From: CAXBCP01 sp047638395
GTDB lineage: Bacteria > Pseudomonadota > Alphaproteobacteria > MPNO01 > UBA830
Assembly (NCBI GenBank): GCA_047638395.1
Contig: JBLIMV010000003.1
Coordinates: 62,001 to 126,000, forward strand
Reading direction: 5' to 3'
Length of the DNA stretch: 64,000 nt
Within the stretch, counting starts at the first letter, position 1; the number at the start of each line of letters is the position of its first letter. This document shows positions 23,568 through 31,810 of the stretch, in pieces. The notes under the pieces were generated by a model. It was not told the DNA's origin. It saw nothing but the letters and a program-made list of their open reading frames with translations, and searched no databases. A program made the position numbers and the translations under genes.

Positions 23568-24167
23568 TCAGTCATCGGTCGGCAAAATCTGCCGATCGTC
23601 ATCTTTTCCCGCCAAATTGTCGGGGTTAGCAACGGCATCGACGATCGAAAAGCCAACCATAGCCTGCATGCGACCCGGCGAATCCAGGAAAACCGTCGGC
23701 GCTGGCGCTGGCGTCAGCGCATTCTCGCCCTGTCCGGCAGCAGCGTTCTTACTCTGCTCAGAGCCCCGATTGAACTCTGCTTCGGCGGCGAGGCGAGCCT
23801 GAATTTCCTCGGCAATCATTTTCTCGATGAGCCCGCGCTGTTCTGCAGGCATTGCGGCGAGCATTTCTTCATTGAGCCCCATTCCGATGAGAATTTGCTC
23901 ACGCATTTCCTCCAGCTTTCGCTCATGATTTCGTTCGAGGTAAGCCTGAAAGCCGTTTTTCCGGATAAATGCGATGTCATCTTCGGCGGAATCTTGCGCC
24001 TCGCCGCCTTGGTTCCCCGCCAAAACGGCCGCGTTCATGGCCGCATCGCTCTGTGTCTCCAGAAATGACGCGAAGGATTGCCCTGACGCCGGCTTCTCAG
24101 ATGTAGTGGCACCGCTCAGAGCGGCTGAATCCGGCCCGATAAATGGCTGATTGCTGGCGATTTCCAT
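23568..24167 (-). CDS. hypothetical protein with acidic helical core
   Basis: A 199-residue soluble protein not recognised. The N-terminal 40 residues are low in structure (Ser, Ala, Gly). A helical, charged segment follows at about residues 65-130, with repeated E/K and M, for example YLERNHERKLEEMREQIL and MIAEEIQARLAAEAEF. The C-terminus is again flexible. Start chosen at 24167, which has GGAG at proper spacing; an in-frame start eight codons earlier is less likely. It stands alone between the PhyH and benzoate-CoA ligase genes. Confidence 0.6.
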   Translation of the reverse strand: MEIASNQPFIGPDSAALSGATTSEKPASGQSFASFLETQSDAAMNAAVLAGNQGGEAQDSAEDDIAFIRKNGFQAYLERNHERKLEEMREQILIGMGLNEEMLAAMPAEQRGLIEKMIAEEIQARLAAEAEFNRGSEQSKNAAAGQGENALTPAPAPTVFLDSPGRMQAMVGFSIVDAVANPDNLAGKDDDRQILPTDD

Positions 24168-24260
24168 ACTGTTCTCCGATCGAAACAACATGTGTCGTAG
24201 AGACGTTCGGAGAAAACAAATGCAATTATCGTGCCAACAACCTCATTCGCTGAATGGCCG

Positions 24261-25844
24261 CTAACCGTCCGCCCGCAGCTTGAAACGCTGAATTTTGCCG
24301 GTCGCGGTTTTAGGCAACTCCTCGACGAAATTGAACCAGCGCGGATACTTGTAACGTGCGAGACCGTCCTTGCAGTGCTCAAGCAGCTCTGCCGCAAGGC
24401 CATCACTCGCATCGCCGTGCTCTTTCAGAATGATATGGGCTTCCGGCTTGACCAGACCGTCCTTGTCTTCACGTCCGACAACACCGGCCTCCAGCACCGC
24501 AGGATGATCGATCAGCCGCGATTCAATTTCAATCGGCGAACACCATATGCCACCGACCTTGATCATGTCGTCAGACCTGCCGTTATAGACGTAGTAGCCG
24601 TCTTCATCCTGGGTATAGGTGTCGCCGGTATTCACCCAGTCGTCGCCCATCATGGTCTGCTCTGTCCGCTCCGGCTGGTTCCAGTAATAGGCCGCCATGG
24701 ACTGCCCCTGCACCAGAAGCCGGCCGACCTCGCCCGGTGTCACATCTTTGCCGTCATCGTCGACGATACGCGCTTTGTATCCGGGCAGAACCTTGCCGCT
24801 GGTGCCGGCCTTCGCATCTTCAGGACGGTTCGAGATAAAAATGTGAGTACCCTCAGTCGAGCCGATCCCATCGACCGGCGGATTGCCGACCACCTCTTTC
24901 CAGCGGTTAAAGATGGGTGCCGGCAGCGATTCACCTGCCGAGACACAGACACGCACGCTGGATAGATCCGGTGTCTCGGTCTCCATCGCGCGGCACTGGG
25001 CTGCATAAAGCGTCGGCACGCCGTAATAAATGGTCGGTCGGTATTTCTCGATGATCCGAAACGTCATCTCCGGCGTTGGGCGTTCGGCCGACAGAACGGT
25101 GCTGGCGCCGTACATCAGCGGAAAATTCATCGAATTGGCGAGCCCGTAGGCGAAGAACAGTTTCGCTGCGGAGAACATGATGTCGTCTTCGGTAATCTGC
25201 AGAACGGGCTCGGAATACAGCACCGCATTGACCAGCAGGTCGCGTTGACGATGGACGGTGCCCTTGGGACGACCGGTCGAGCCGGACGAATAAAGCCAGA
25301 AGCAATCCGCCATCGCATCGGACGGATGCGGATCGAGCGCATCGGATGCGGCAGCGATCATCTCGCCAAGACCGCCTTCCCCCTCGGTGAGGGCAATAAA
25401 GGGCGGCTTGCGCGTGGCCGCCGCCAGCGCCGGGCCGACCTCGGCCTCAAAATCGGGCGAATAGATCAGCGCTGCGCATTCTGAATCGTCGATCATGTAT
25501 TGATAGTCGGCGGTGCGCAGCAGGGTGTTGATCGGCACAGGGATAATTCCGGCCTTGATTGCCCCGTAATACAGATAGACGAATTCAGGGCAGTCCTTGA
25601 CGATCATCAGCATTCGGCCACGCGGCGGGATCCCCGCTTCCAGCAATGCATTGCCGCACCGGTTCACGCGTTCTGCGAGCTGTCCGTAGCTGACAGTTTC
25701 ATGCTCGGTGATATAGGCCGTTCTATCGCCACGGCCCTCATCGATATGCCGGTCAACCATATGAACGGCGACATTGAACGAGTCGGCGAATGCAAATACC
25801 GGCGCATCGCCCGACCGGTCTATATGAACCGTATTTGGTTCCAT
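24261..25844 (-). CDS. benzoate-CoA ligase family protein
   Basis: A 527-residue ligase that should convert benzoate (or a close analogue) with ATP and CoA to benzoyl-CoA, AMP and PPi. Seen: ATP motif YSSGSTGRPKG, the aryl pocket region KLFFAYGLANSMNFPL typical of benzoate-CoA ligases, the GSTEGTHIF segment, hinge GRSDDMIKVGG, and the catalytic lysine in PKTATGKIQRF. It is the last gene of the boxC-boxB-ligase strand and gives the box enzymes their substrate. A hairpin lies in the spacer after boxB. Confidence 0.92.
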   Translation of the reverse strand: MEPNTVHIDRSGDAPVFAFADSFNVAVHMVDRHIDEGRGDRTAYITEHETVSYGQLAERVNRCGNALLEAGIPPRGRMLMIVKDCPEFVYLYYGAIKAGIIPVPINTLLRTADYQYMIDDSECAALIYSPDFEAEVGPALAAATRKPPFIALTEGEGGLGEMIAAASDALDPHPSDAMADCFWLYSSGSTGRPKGTVHRQRDLLVNAVLYSEPVLQITEDDIMFSAAKLFFAYGLANSMNFPLMYGASTVLSAERPTPEMTFRIIEKYRPTIYYGVPTLYAAQCRAMETETPDLSSVRVCVSAGESLPAPIFNRWKEVVGNPPVDGIGSTEGTHIFISNRPEDAKAGTSGKVLPGYKARIVDDDGKDVTPGEVGRLLVQGQSMAAYYWNQPERTEQTMMGDDWVNTGDTYTQDEDGYYVYNGRSDDMIKVGGIWCSPIEIESRLIDHPAVLEAGVVGREDKDGLVKPEAHIILKEHGDASDGLAAELLEHCKDGLARYKYPRWFNFVEELPKTATGKIQRFKLRADG

Positions 25845-25924
25845 CGTTTTCTCCCAAGTCGTCCGGCCTTCTGGCCGCTACGTTTATTTGTCTTGTTTTA
25901 GCGCCCGCCAGAGCCTTATGGAAG

Positions 25925-25950
25925 AAGGGCGGGGTTTAAAACCCGCCCTT
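25925..25950 (-). terminator. hairpin after boxB, possible attenuator
   Basis: AAGGGCGGG (25925-25933) and CCCGCCCTT (25942-25950) pair perfectly around GTTTAAAA, 8 bases after the boxB stop. The following minus-strand bases (CTTCC) are not a proper T-run, so readthrough into the ligase gene is likely. Confidence 0.45.
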
Positions 25951-25957
25951 TGCCGCA

Positions 25958-27391
25958 TCAGTTGAACCGGACGTAGTCGAAATCGAACGGGTGACCGTGA
26001 ATGCCGCGCGTCGGCGGCGCGATCCAGCCGGCAATCTTGCCGTGCTCGTAACACGGCTTCATCAGCGTGGTCACGAATGCCCGGTCGGTATCTGTCGGCA
26101 GCCATTTGTCGACATTCCTCGTCCATTCGGCCTCGCTGATGACCTTGCCTTCGGGTGAAACCTTGACCTCGGAGAAATTACCGATGGCCCGGTGGAACCC
26201 GCGATGAGGCAGCGAGAAACGAACATCATGACCATGTTTCTCGATGACCTTGTTCCAGCGGTTCAGACCCCGCTGGCAGTCATCGATATAATCCTGGCGA
26301 AGCTTTTCGTTGATCGACGTCAGCGCCGGCTGCTCACGCTCGACGATCTTTTCACCTTCGAGCATCAGCACGTTATAGGTGTCGTTCACCAGCAAATGAT
26401 CATCATCAATCTTCGCTTCATGGAACCGGCCTTTCAGGCCCTGCGTGTAATAGTTCGCCGCATTCGTCGACAGTTCCTGACCGAACAGATCGACCGAAAC
26501 GGAATAGTGGAAATTGATCCAGCGCTGCAGCGTTTCGAGATCTATCGCGCCTGCCTGGCGGACACGTTCAGGATCGTCAGAGCCGATCTCATCCATCACT
26601 TCACAGGTCCGCTTGACGACACGCATCACGCCGGACTCGCCGACAAACATGTGATGGGCTTCCTCGGTCAGCATAAACTGGCAGGTCCGAGCCAGCGGAT
26701 CGAAGGCACTTTCGGCCAGCGAAGCGAGCTGGAACTTGCCGTCCCTGTCGGTGAAGAACGCGAACATGAACATCGACAGCCATTCCGGGGTCGGCTCATT
26801 GAACGCGCCAAGAATACGCGGCTTGTCGGCGTCGCCGGAATGGCGTTCCAGCATTGCCTCGGCCTCTTCGCGACCGTCGCGCCCGAAATGAGCGTGCAGA
26901 AGATAGACCATCGCCCACAGGTGGCGGCCTTCCTCGACATTAATCTGGAACAGGTTCCGGAGGTCGTAGAGCGACGGCGCGGTCAGGCCGAGCAGCCGCT
27001 GCTGTTCGACCGACGCGGGTTCCGTGTCACCCTGGGTCACGATCAGACGGCGCAGGGTGGAGCGGTATTCACCGGGCACTTCCTGCCAGACGTCTTCGCC
27101 CTTGTGGTCGCCGAAGGCAATCTTACGATCCGGCACGGGCTCATTCAGAAAAATGCCCCAACGGTATTCCGGCATTTTTACATAATCGAAATGCGCCCAG
27201 CCATCGGCGCTGACATCGACCGCGGTGCGCAGCAGAACATCGTATCCCTGCGTGCCTTCGGGGCCGAGTTCATCCCACCAGCTGAGATAGTTGGGTAGCC
27301 ATGATTCGAGGGCCCGCTGCAGACGCCGGTTCTCGCTGAGATCGACGTTGTTGGGGATACGTTCGTTATAGTTGATGGACGACATTGTCAT
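25958..27391 (-). CDS. boxB: benzoyl-CoA 2,3-epoxidase, oxygenase component BoxB
   Basis: A 477-residue class I di-iron epoxidase, the usual BoxB length (about 475). It converts benzoyl-CoA and O2 to 2,3-epoxybenzoyl-CoA. Carboxylate/His iron motifs are visible: NVEEGRHLWAMVYLL and LTEEAHHMFVGE. It follows boxC after about 80 bases and precedes the benzoate-CoA ligase. BoxB needs electrons from the flavoprotein BoxA, which is not in the window. Confidence 0.95.
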   Translation of the reverse strand: MTMSSINYNERIPNNVDLSENRRLQRALESWLPNYLSWWDELGPEGTQGYDVLLRTAVDVSADGWAHFDYVKMPEYRWGIFLNEPVPDRKIAFGDHKGEDVWQEVPGEYRSTLRRLIVTQGDTEPASVEQQRLLGLTAPSLYDLRNLFQINVEEGRHLWAMVYLLHAHFGRDGREEAEAMLERHSGDADKPRILGAFNEPTPEWLSMFMFAFFTDRDGKFQLASLAESAFDPLARTCQFMLTEEAHHMFVGESGVMRVVKRTCEVMDEIGSDDPERVRQAGAIDLETLQRWINFHYSVSVDLFGQELSTNAANYYTQGLKGRFHEAKIDDDHLLVNDTYNVLMLEGEKIVEREQPALTSINEKLRQDYIDDCQRGLNRWNKVIEKHGHDVRFSLPHRGFHRAIGNFSEVKVSPEGKVISEAEWTRNVDKWLPTDTDRAFVTTLMKPCYEHGKIAGWIAPPTRGIHGHPFDFDYVRFN

Positions 27392-27469
27392 CTATCCTTT
27401 GTTAAAAATTGCGGGTCAAACACATATCCAGCGAACCGAGCACGATCAGCTGGCACTTACTCTTCCGCG

Positions 27470-29161
27470 CTAGACACGCTGTTTGTTGTAGGACGCTTTC
27501 TGTCCGGAGCCATATACCTTCAACGCACCGTCATCGCCGACCGCATTGGGGCGCTGGAAGATCCAGTTCTGCCACGCAGACAGACGGCCGAATATCTTCG
27601 TCTCCAACGTCTCCGGCCCGGCAAAGCGCAGGCTCGCCTCCATCCCGGTCAGGGCATCGGGCGAGAAGCTCGCACGTTCTTCGATGGCGATGCGAACCTC
27701 GTCTTCCCAGTCGATATCGTCGGGGATAAAGGTAACCAGTCCAAGCTCGTCCGCCTCGGCGGCCTCAACTGGTTTGCCGATCTCTTCTTTTGCCTTATCA
27801 ACCAGGGACGGATCTCCGAGGAAACGGTGTTCCAACCGTGTCAGACCGTTGGGCATTACCAGCGGACCGAAATTCATCCCTGTCAGAACCATGCTGGCAT
27901 CGGGCAGGTTCGACCCCTCGAAACCACCATCCAGCATGAAGGACCGGTCGGCAGCCACGACAAGTTCGAGCAGCGTGCCCGTGAAACAGCTGCCCGGCTC
28001 CACCAGGGCGACAAGCGATCGCGCCGACACATCGATGCGCTTGAACGTCCGCTTCATAAACAAGGTAATTTCGCGCACCAGCCAATGGTCGGCATTGTCG
28101 AGCAGTGCCTTGTCGGCAGCCTCGACATTCGCGGAACTGCCCTCGGTCTTGAAGACCCAGGTGCCGATCTCCTTTTCATTGACGCGCAGTTCCATAATTG
28201 CATCTTCAAGATCCCGCGCCATCGCAAACGGCCAGAATGCAACACCCTGACCTTCGATTCCGGCAATGTCGGACGGCGGCGGCTCGGACGGCGCTTTGAT
28301 CGTAATGGTCGCCATCGCAAGTTCACGGTCGAGTTCGATCGTGATGTTGTCATAGACAATCCGCGTGTCTTCGATTGTCCGATTCAGGGGCGTCAGCTTG
28401 ACGCCTTTGCCGTCTGCCGGGCGGTCGCTCGTGGCCGCAAATTCAGCGGCGCGTGCAGCAACATCGTCATCGAATTTCGAGCGTGGAATAATCTCATCGA
28501 CCAGACCCCAGTCGGTCGCACGTTTGCCGCGAATGCCTTCTGAGGTCGTGCAGAAATAATCCGCCCGGTCATGGCGAACCTTCCGTTTGTCGACAAGACG
28601 GGTAAGACCACCGGTGCCGGGCAGCACGGCCAGGAGCGGCAGCTCCGGCAAAGACACGGTCGACGAGCCGTCATCGATCAGCATGATGTGGTCGCAGGCA
28701 AGCGCCAGTTCGTACCCGCCCCCGGCGCAGGCGCCGTTGACTGCGGCAATGAACCGGATGCCGGAATTATCCGTCGCATCCTCAATCCCATTGCGGGTTT
28801 CATTGGTGAACTTACAGAAATTGACCTTATGGGCGTGGGTCGATTGCGACAGCATACGAATGTTCGCCCCCGCGCAGAATACCTTTGGTTTGTCCGACGT
28901 CATGACGACCGCGCCAACCTCCGGGTGCTCGAACCGTATCCGCTGCAAGGCATCATACAGTTCGATATCGACACCGAGGTCATAGGAATTAAGCTTCAGC
29001 TCGTACCCGGGAAACAAACCCGCATTCTCATCGACATCAAGCGCCAGGCGCGCCACGCGCCCGTCGACCGTCAGATTCCAGTGATTGTATTTTTCAGGGC
29101 TGGTCCGGAAGTCGATCCGCGGTTCGCCGGCAGCTGTTTTTTCTAAGGAATCGGTCGACAT
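27470..29161 (-). CDS. boxC: benzoyl-CoA-dihydrodiol (epoxide) lyase BoxC
   Basis: A 563-residue double crotonase-fold enzyme that hydrolytically opens 2,3-epoxybenzoyl-CoA to 3,4-dehydroadipyl-CoA semialdehyde and formate. The first crotonase half shows the CoA-ester oxyanion region VFCAGANIRML and NGACAGGGYELAL; a diverged second half follows from about residue 280. Length is as in characterised BoxC. It is the first gene of the strand, with an inverted repeat in its promoter. Confidence 0.95.
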   Translation of the reverse strand: MSTDSLEKTAAGEPRIDFRTSPEKYNHWNLTVDGRVARLALDVDENAGLFPGYELKLNSYDLGVDIELYDALQRIRFEHPEVGAVVMTSDKPKVFCAGANIRMLSQSTHAHKVNFCKFTNETRNGIEDATDNSGIRFIAAVNGACAGGGYELALACDHIMLIDDGSSTVSLPELPLLAVLPGTGGLTRLVDKRKVRHDRADYFCTTSEGIRGKRATDWGLVDEIIPRSKFDDDVAARAAEFAATSDRPADGKGVKLTPLNRTIEDTRIVYDNITIELDRELAMATITIKAPSEPPPSDIAGIEGQGVAFWPFAMARDLEDAIMELRVNEKEIGTWVFKTEGSSANVEAADKALLDNADHWLVREITLFMKRTFKRIDVSARSLVALVEPGSCFTGTLLELVVAADRSFMLDGGFEGSNLPDASMVLTGMNFGPLVMPNGLTRLEHRFLGDPSLVDKAKEEIGKPVEAAEADELGLVTFIPDDIDWEDEVRIAIEERASFSPDALTGMEASLRFAGPETLETKIFGRLSAWQNWIFQRPNAVGDDGALKVYGSGQKASYNKQRV

Positions 29162-29241
29162 ATGGCCTCCACAAGATCCCCGCTATTCGGGGAAAAGCGC
29201 TGTTTTCCGGTATTTTCCGGCTCATTTGCGCGGTTCAAATA

Positions 29242-29263
29242 ATACTGACTATTTGGATAGTAT
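29242..29263. promoter_or_regulatory. nested inverted repeat in the boxC promoter
   Basis: ACTAT-TTGG-ATAGT (29248-29261) is nested within ATACT (29242-29246) and AGTAT (29259-29263). It lies in the 293-base space between the divergent boxC and CoA-ligase genes and may be an operator. No regulator gene adjoins it, and no other gene was seen in this space. Confidence 0.4.
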
Positions 29264-29454
29264 GTTAAATTCCGCAAAATTTCAAGGGTCAAAATGAATC
29301 TTTTTCGACACGATGCGGCTCTCAAAGGTCGACCGGCACCGGTTTGCGATGGGGCGGCAATCTGCTAGCGTCACTGGGCATAGAGGCGAAAAACGCCCGC
29401 ACAACAAACAGCGGCGCGACCAAACCGGTCGGCAAACGCTGATGATATGGGAAG

Positions 29455-31005
29455 ATGACAGATACCGCGCTGAACGACGCAACTGTCCTCGGTTGGCTTG
29501 CACGCAACGCGCGCGACGAGCCGAACAAGCTTGCCATCAGGTCACTCGACCAGAACAAAGACATCACGCACGGCGAACTGTTCAGCATCGCCAACCGAAT
29601 CTGCCGGTATTACGAAGCACACGGGATCGGGCGAAACGACCGCATCGCGTTGCTCTCCAACAACTCCATTGAACATCTCGCGGTTTACCTCGCGTCGCTC
29701 GCCTATGGCTGCACGATCTGCACAATCCATGTCGAGATGAACGCGTCCTACTTTGAGGACATTCTCAAATCCATAAATGCCAAGATCGTGATGTGCGAAG
29801 CCAATCAACCGGCCCTCGAAAGACTGGCAGGAAACGTTCCGGGAGACTGGCAGGAACTGGGTGAATGGGCCCCGGATGGCGGCACGGGCCTCTTCAAGGC
29901 CTTCGCTGCATTCGAAGACAGTCCCGGCGACTGGCCGGGGGCAGAACCCACCAGTGATGCGTCTATATTCTACACGTCGGGAACGTCGTCGCAGCCCAAA
30001 GGGGTCGTGTGCAGCTACGCCGAGCTGTTCGAGAACGTACTCCCGGTTGCCGATGCGTTCGGGATAACAGCAGAAGACCGGATATTGGATTTCCGCTCCA
30101 TGAACTGGATGTCGGCGCAGGTTTTGTCCGCGCTTGGCCCGATCGCCAAGGGTGCCACCCTGCTGCTTGCCCGCAAGTTCTCCGTGACCCGGTTTTTCAA
30201 CTGGGCAGCCGATAACCAGGCGACCGTGGCTGCGGGTAATCCGACGACGCTCAATATGCTGGTCAACCGCGAAGCATCCCGCGGGCGTAATGCTGCGCCG
30301 AGCCTGCGCTACGTGACATCGAGCTCGGCCCCCTTGCTCGTGTCCGAGTGGCAGCGTTTCGAAGACACGTTCGGCATTCAGGTTTGTCAGGGTTATGGCG
30401 CAAGCGAAATCGGCTGGATCGCGGGCAGTCACGAAGATGCGCGCAAACTCGGATCCGTCGGGCGCCCTGTCCCCTACCAGCAGGTCGCCATCGTCAATCC
30501 GGAAGGTGCGCGGCTGCCTCCGGATGAAATCGGGGCAATCCAGATCAACGGAAACCCGGCCGGGCGATACAGGTATCTGGGCGAGGACGGATCAATCTAC
30601 GTGAACGCAGAAGGGTCAACGTTGACGGGAGACCTCGGATTTATCGATAAGGACGGCTATCTCTTCGTCACTGGGCGTGAAAAAGATCTGATTATTCGCG
30701 GCGGTGTAAACATTTCCCCCCTGGAGATCGACAACATCGTGCTCCAGATGGCCGGCATTGCCGACGTCGCAACGGTGGGCGTGCCGGACCATATCTACGG
30801 CGAACAGGTCGTGGTCTACGTTCAGGCAAAAACCCACGCCGACCTCTCGGCATCGGATGTCATCGCCCATTGCGGCCGTCACCTTGCCGACTTCAAGCTC
30901 CCGCGCGAGGTCCTGTTTCGCGACGAACTGCCCAAAACCAACCGGGGAAAAATGGACCGGAAGGCTCTCGTCGAGGATTGGACGTCCACTCACGCGCCTG
31001 CCTGA
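29455..31005 (+). CDS. AMP-forming acyl/aryl-CoA ligase
   Basis: A 516-residue ANL enzyme. Motifs: YTSGTSSQPKGVV (ATP binding), GYGASEIGW, TGDLGFIDKDGY, hinge GREKDLIIRGGVNISP, and the catalytic lysine in TNRGKMDRKAL. It is divergent from boxC. Its pocket sequence is unlike the benzoate-CoA ligase of this cluster, so it probably activates another acid. The start ATG at 29455 follows GGGAAG. Confidence 0.9.
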   Translation: MTDTALNDATVLGWLARNARDEPNKLAIRSLDQNKDITHGELFSIANRICRYYEAHGIGRNDRIALLSNNSIEHLAVYLASLAYGCTICTIHVEMNASYFEDILKSINAKIVMCEANQPALERLAGNVPGDWQELGEWAPDGGTGLFKAFAAFEDSPGDWPGAEPTSDASIFYTSGTSSQPKGVVCSYAELFENVLPVADAFGITAEDRILDFRSMNWMSAQVLSALGPIAKGATLLLARKFSVTRFFNWAADNQATVAAGNPTTLNMLVNREASRGRNAAPSLRYVTSSSAPLLVSEWQRFEDTFGIQVCQGYGASEIGWIAGSHEDARKLGSVGRPVPYQQVAIVNPEGARLPPDEIGAIQINGNPAGRYRYLGEDGSIYVNAEGSTLTGDLGFIDKDGYLFVTGREKDLIIRGGVNISPLEIDNIVLQMAGIADVATVGVPDHIYGEQVVVYVQAKTHADLSASDVIAHCGRHLADFKLPREVLFRDELPKTNRGKMDRKALVEDWTSTHAPA

Positions 31006-31042
31006 TCACCCTGAGTGCCCCTCTCCTCGCGCTGCCGACATC

Positions 31043-31810
31043 TTATCTAATGGTCAGCACCGAAAAGATCTCGCCCTCCGACGTCTCCAGCAGGGCTGGC
31101 GCCAACGACGCATCCTGCAGGCCGACAATCACCAGGGTCGGTGACATGTCCAAAACCTTGCCGACCAGTGCCCGCGTCTGTTGTCCGACAGGATTTAGTC
31201 GCCCGATCGGCAGCGTTTCCTCTGGGACATTCCGGTGAACGAGGCGTGCCGCAACGGCCACAGCGTGATGTCCAGCGGGACTGTCATCACTCACCACGAC
31301 GATTTTTTGTGTCGACACCGGAAGATGTGAGACCAGTAATACCGAGCCTGCGGATTCCGCAGCAAAGTCCCAGGCATCACGGTCAATCGTCCTGTCACCG
31401 CCGAATTTGGAGTGAAACGATGCGACAACGAAGAGATCCGCAGTGGTCTCGCTTGCCGCCTCCGCTAGTCCCAGCCCGGGGAGTTCCCGGACGGAATATG
31501 CCAGACGATGATGCTTCGACAGTTCCCGAAGAACGGTTCGGTTGCGGGCGAGCGGGCCGGCGCGACGGGACCTTATCGCGGCGTCATCGAATACTTCGCT
31601 CCTGCCCAAGAATGGCTCAACGATCCGGCCGAACGGCAGCCGGGACAGCCGCACGATATCCTGATCGTCGATAATAAGCGCCTCAAGGTCCGCGCCGAGC
31701 GATACGGCGAATTCCGTCGCAACGTGTAGCAGTGCCGAAGACACACAGGCGGGATCGAATGCAACGGCGACTTTGCGTATCTCACGAAAATCATCGCCCT
31801 GGGCGTTCAT
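31043..31810 (-). CDS. universal-stress-protein-like protein
   Basis: A 255-residue protein with two USP-like (Rossmann-type) halves. The first opens with KVAVAFDPACVSSALLHVATEFA; the second centres on KIVVVSDDSPAGHHAVAVAA. The classical ATP-binding glycine motif is poorly kept, so it may not bind nucleotide. Its ATG overlaps the stop of the Lon-like protease gene by four bases, so the two are translated together; a stress-related role is inferred from that. Confidence 0.65.
   Translation of the reverse strand: MNAQGDDFREIRKVAVAFDPACVSSALLHVATEFAVSLGADLEALIIDDQDIVRLSRLPFGRIVEPFLGRSEVFDDAAIRSRRAGPLARNRTVLRELSKHHRLAYSVRELPGLGLAEAASETTADLFVVASFHSKFGGDRTIDRDAWDFAAESAGSVLLVSHLPVSTQKIVVVSDDSPAGHHAVAVAARLVHRNVPEETLPIGRLNPVGQQTRALVGKVLDMSPTLVIVGLQDASLAPALLETSEGEIFSVLTIR

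Noticed and set aside
26192..27298. Open frame of 368 codons opposite boxB
   Set aside because: Shadow of boxB in GC-rich sequence.
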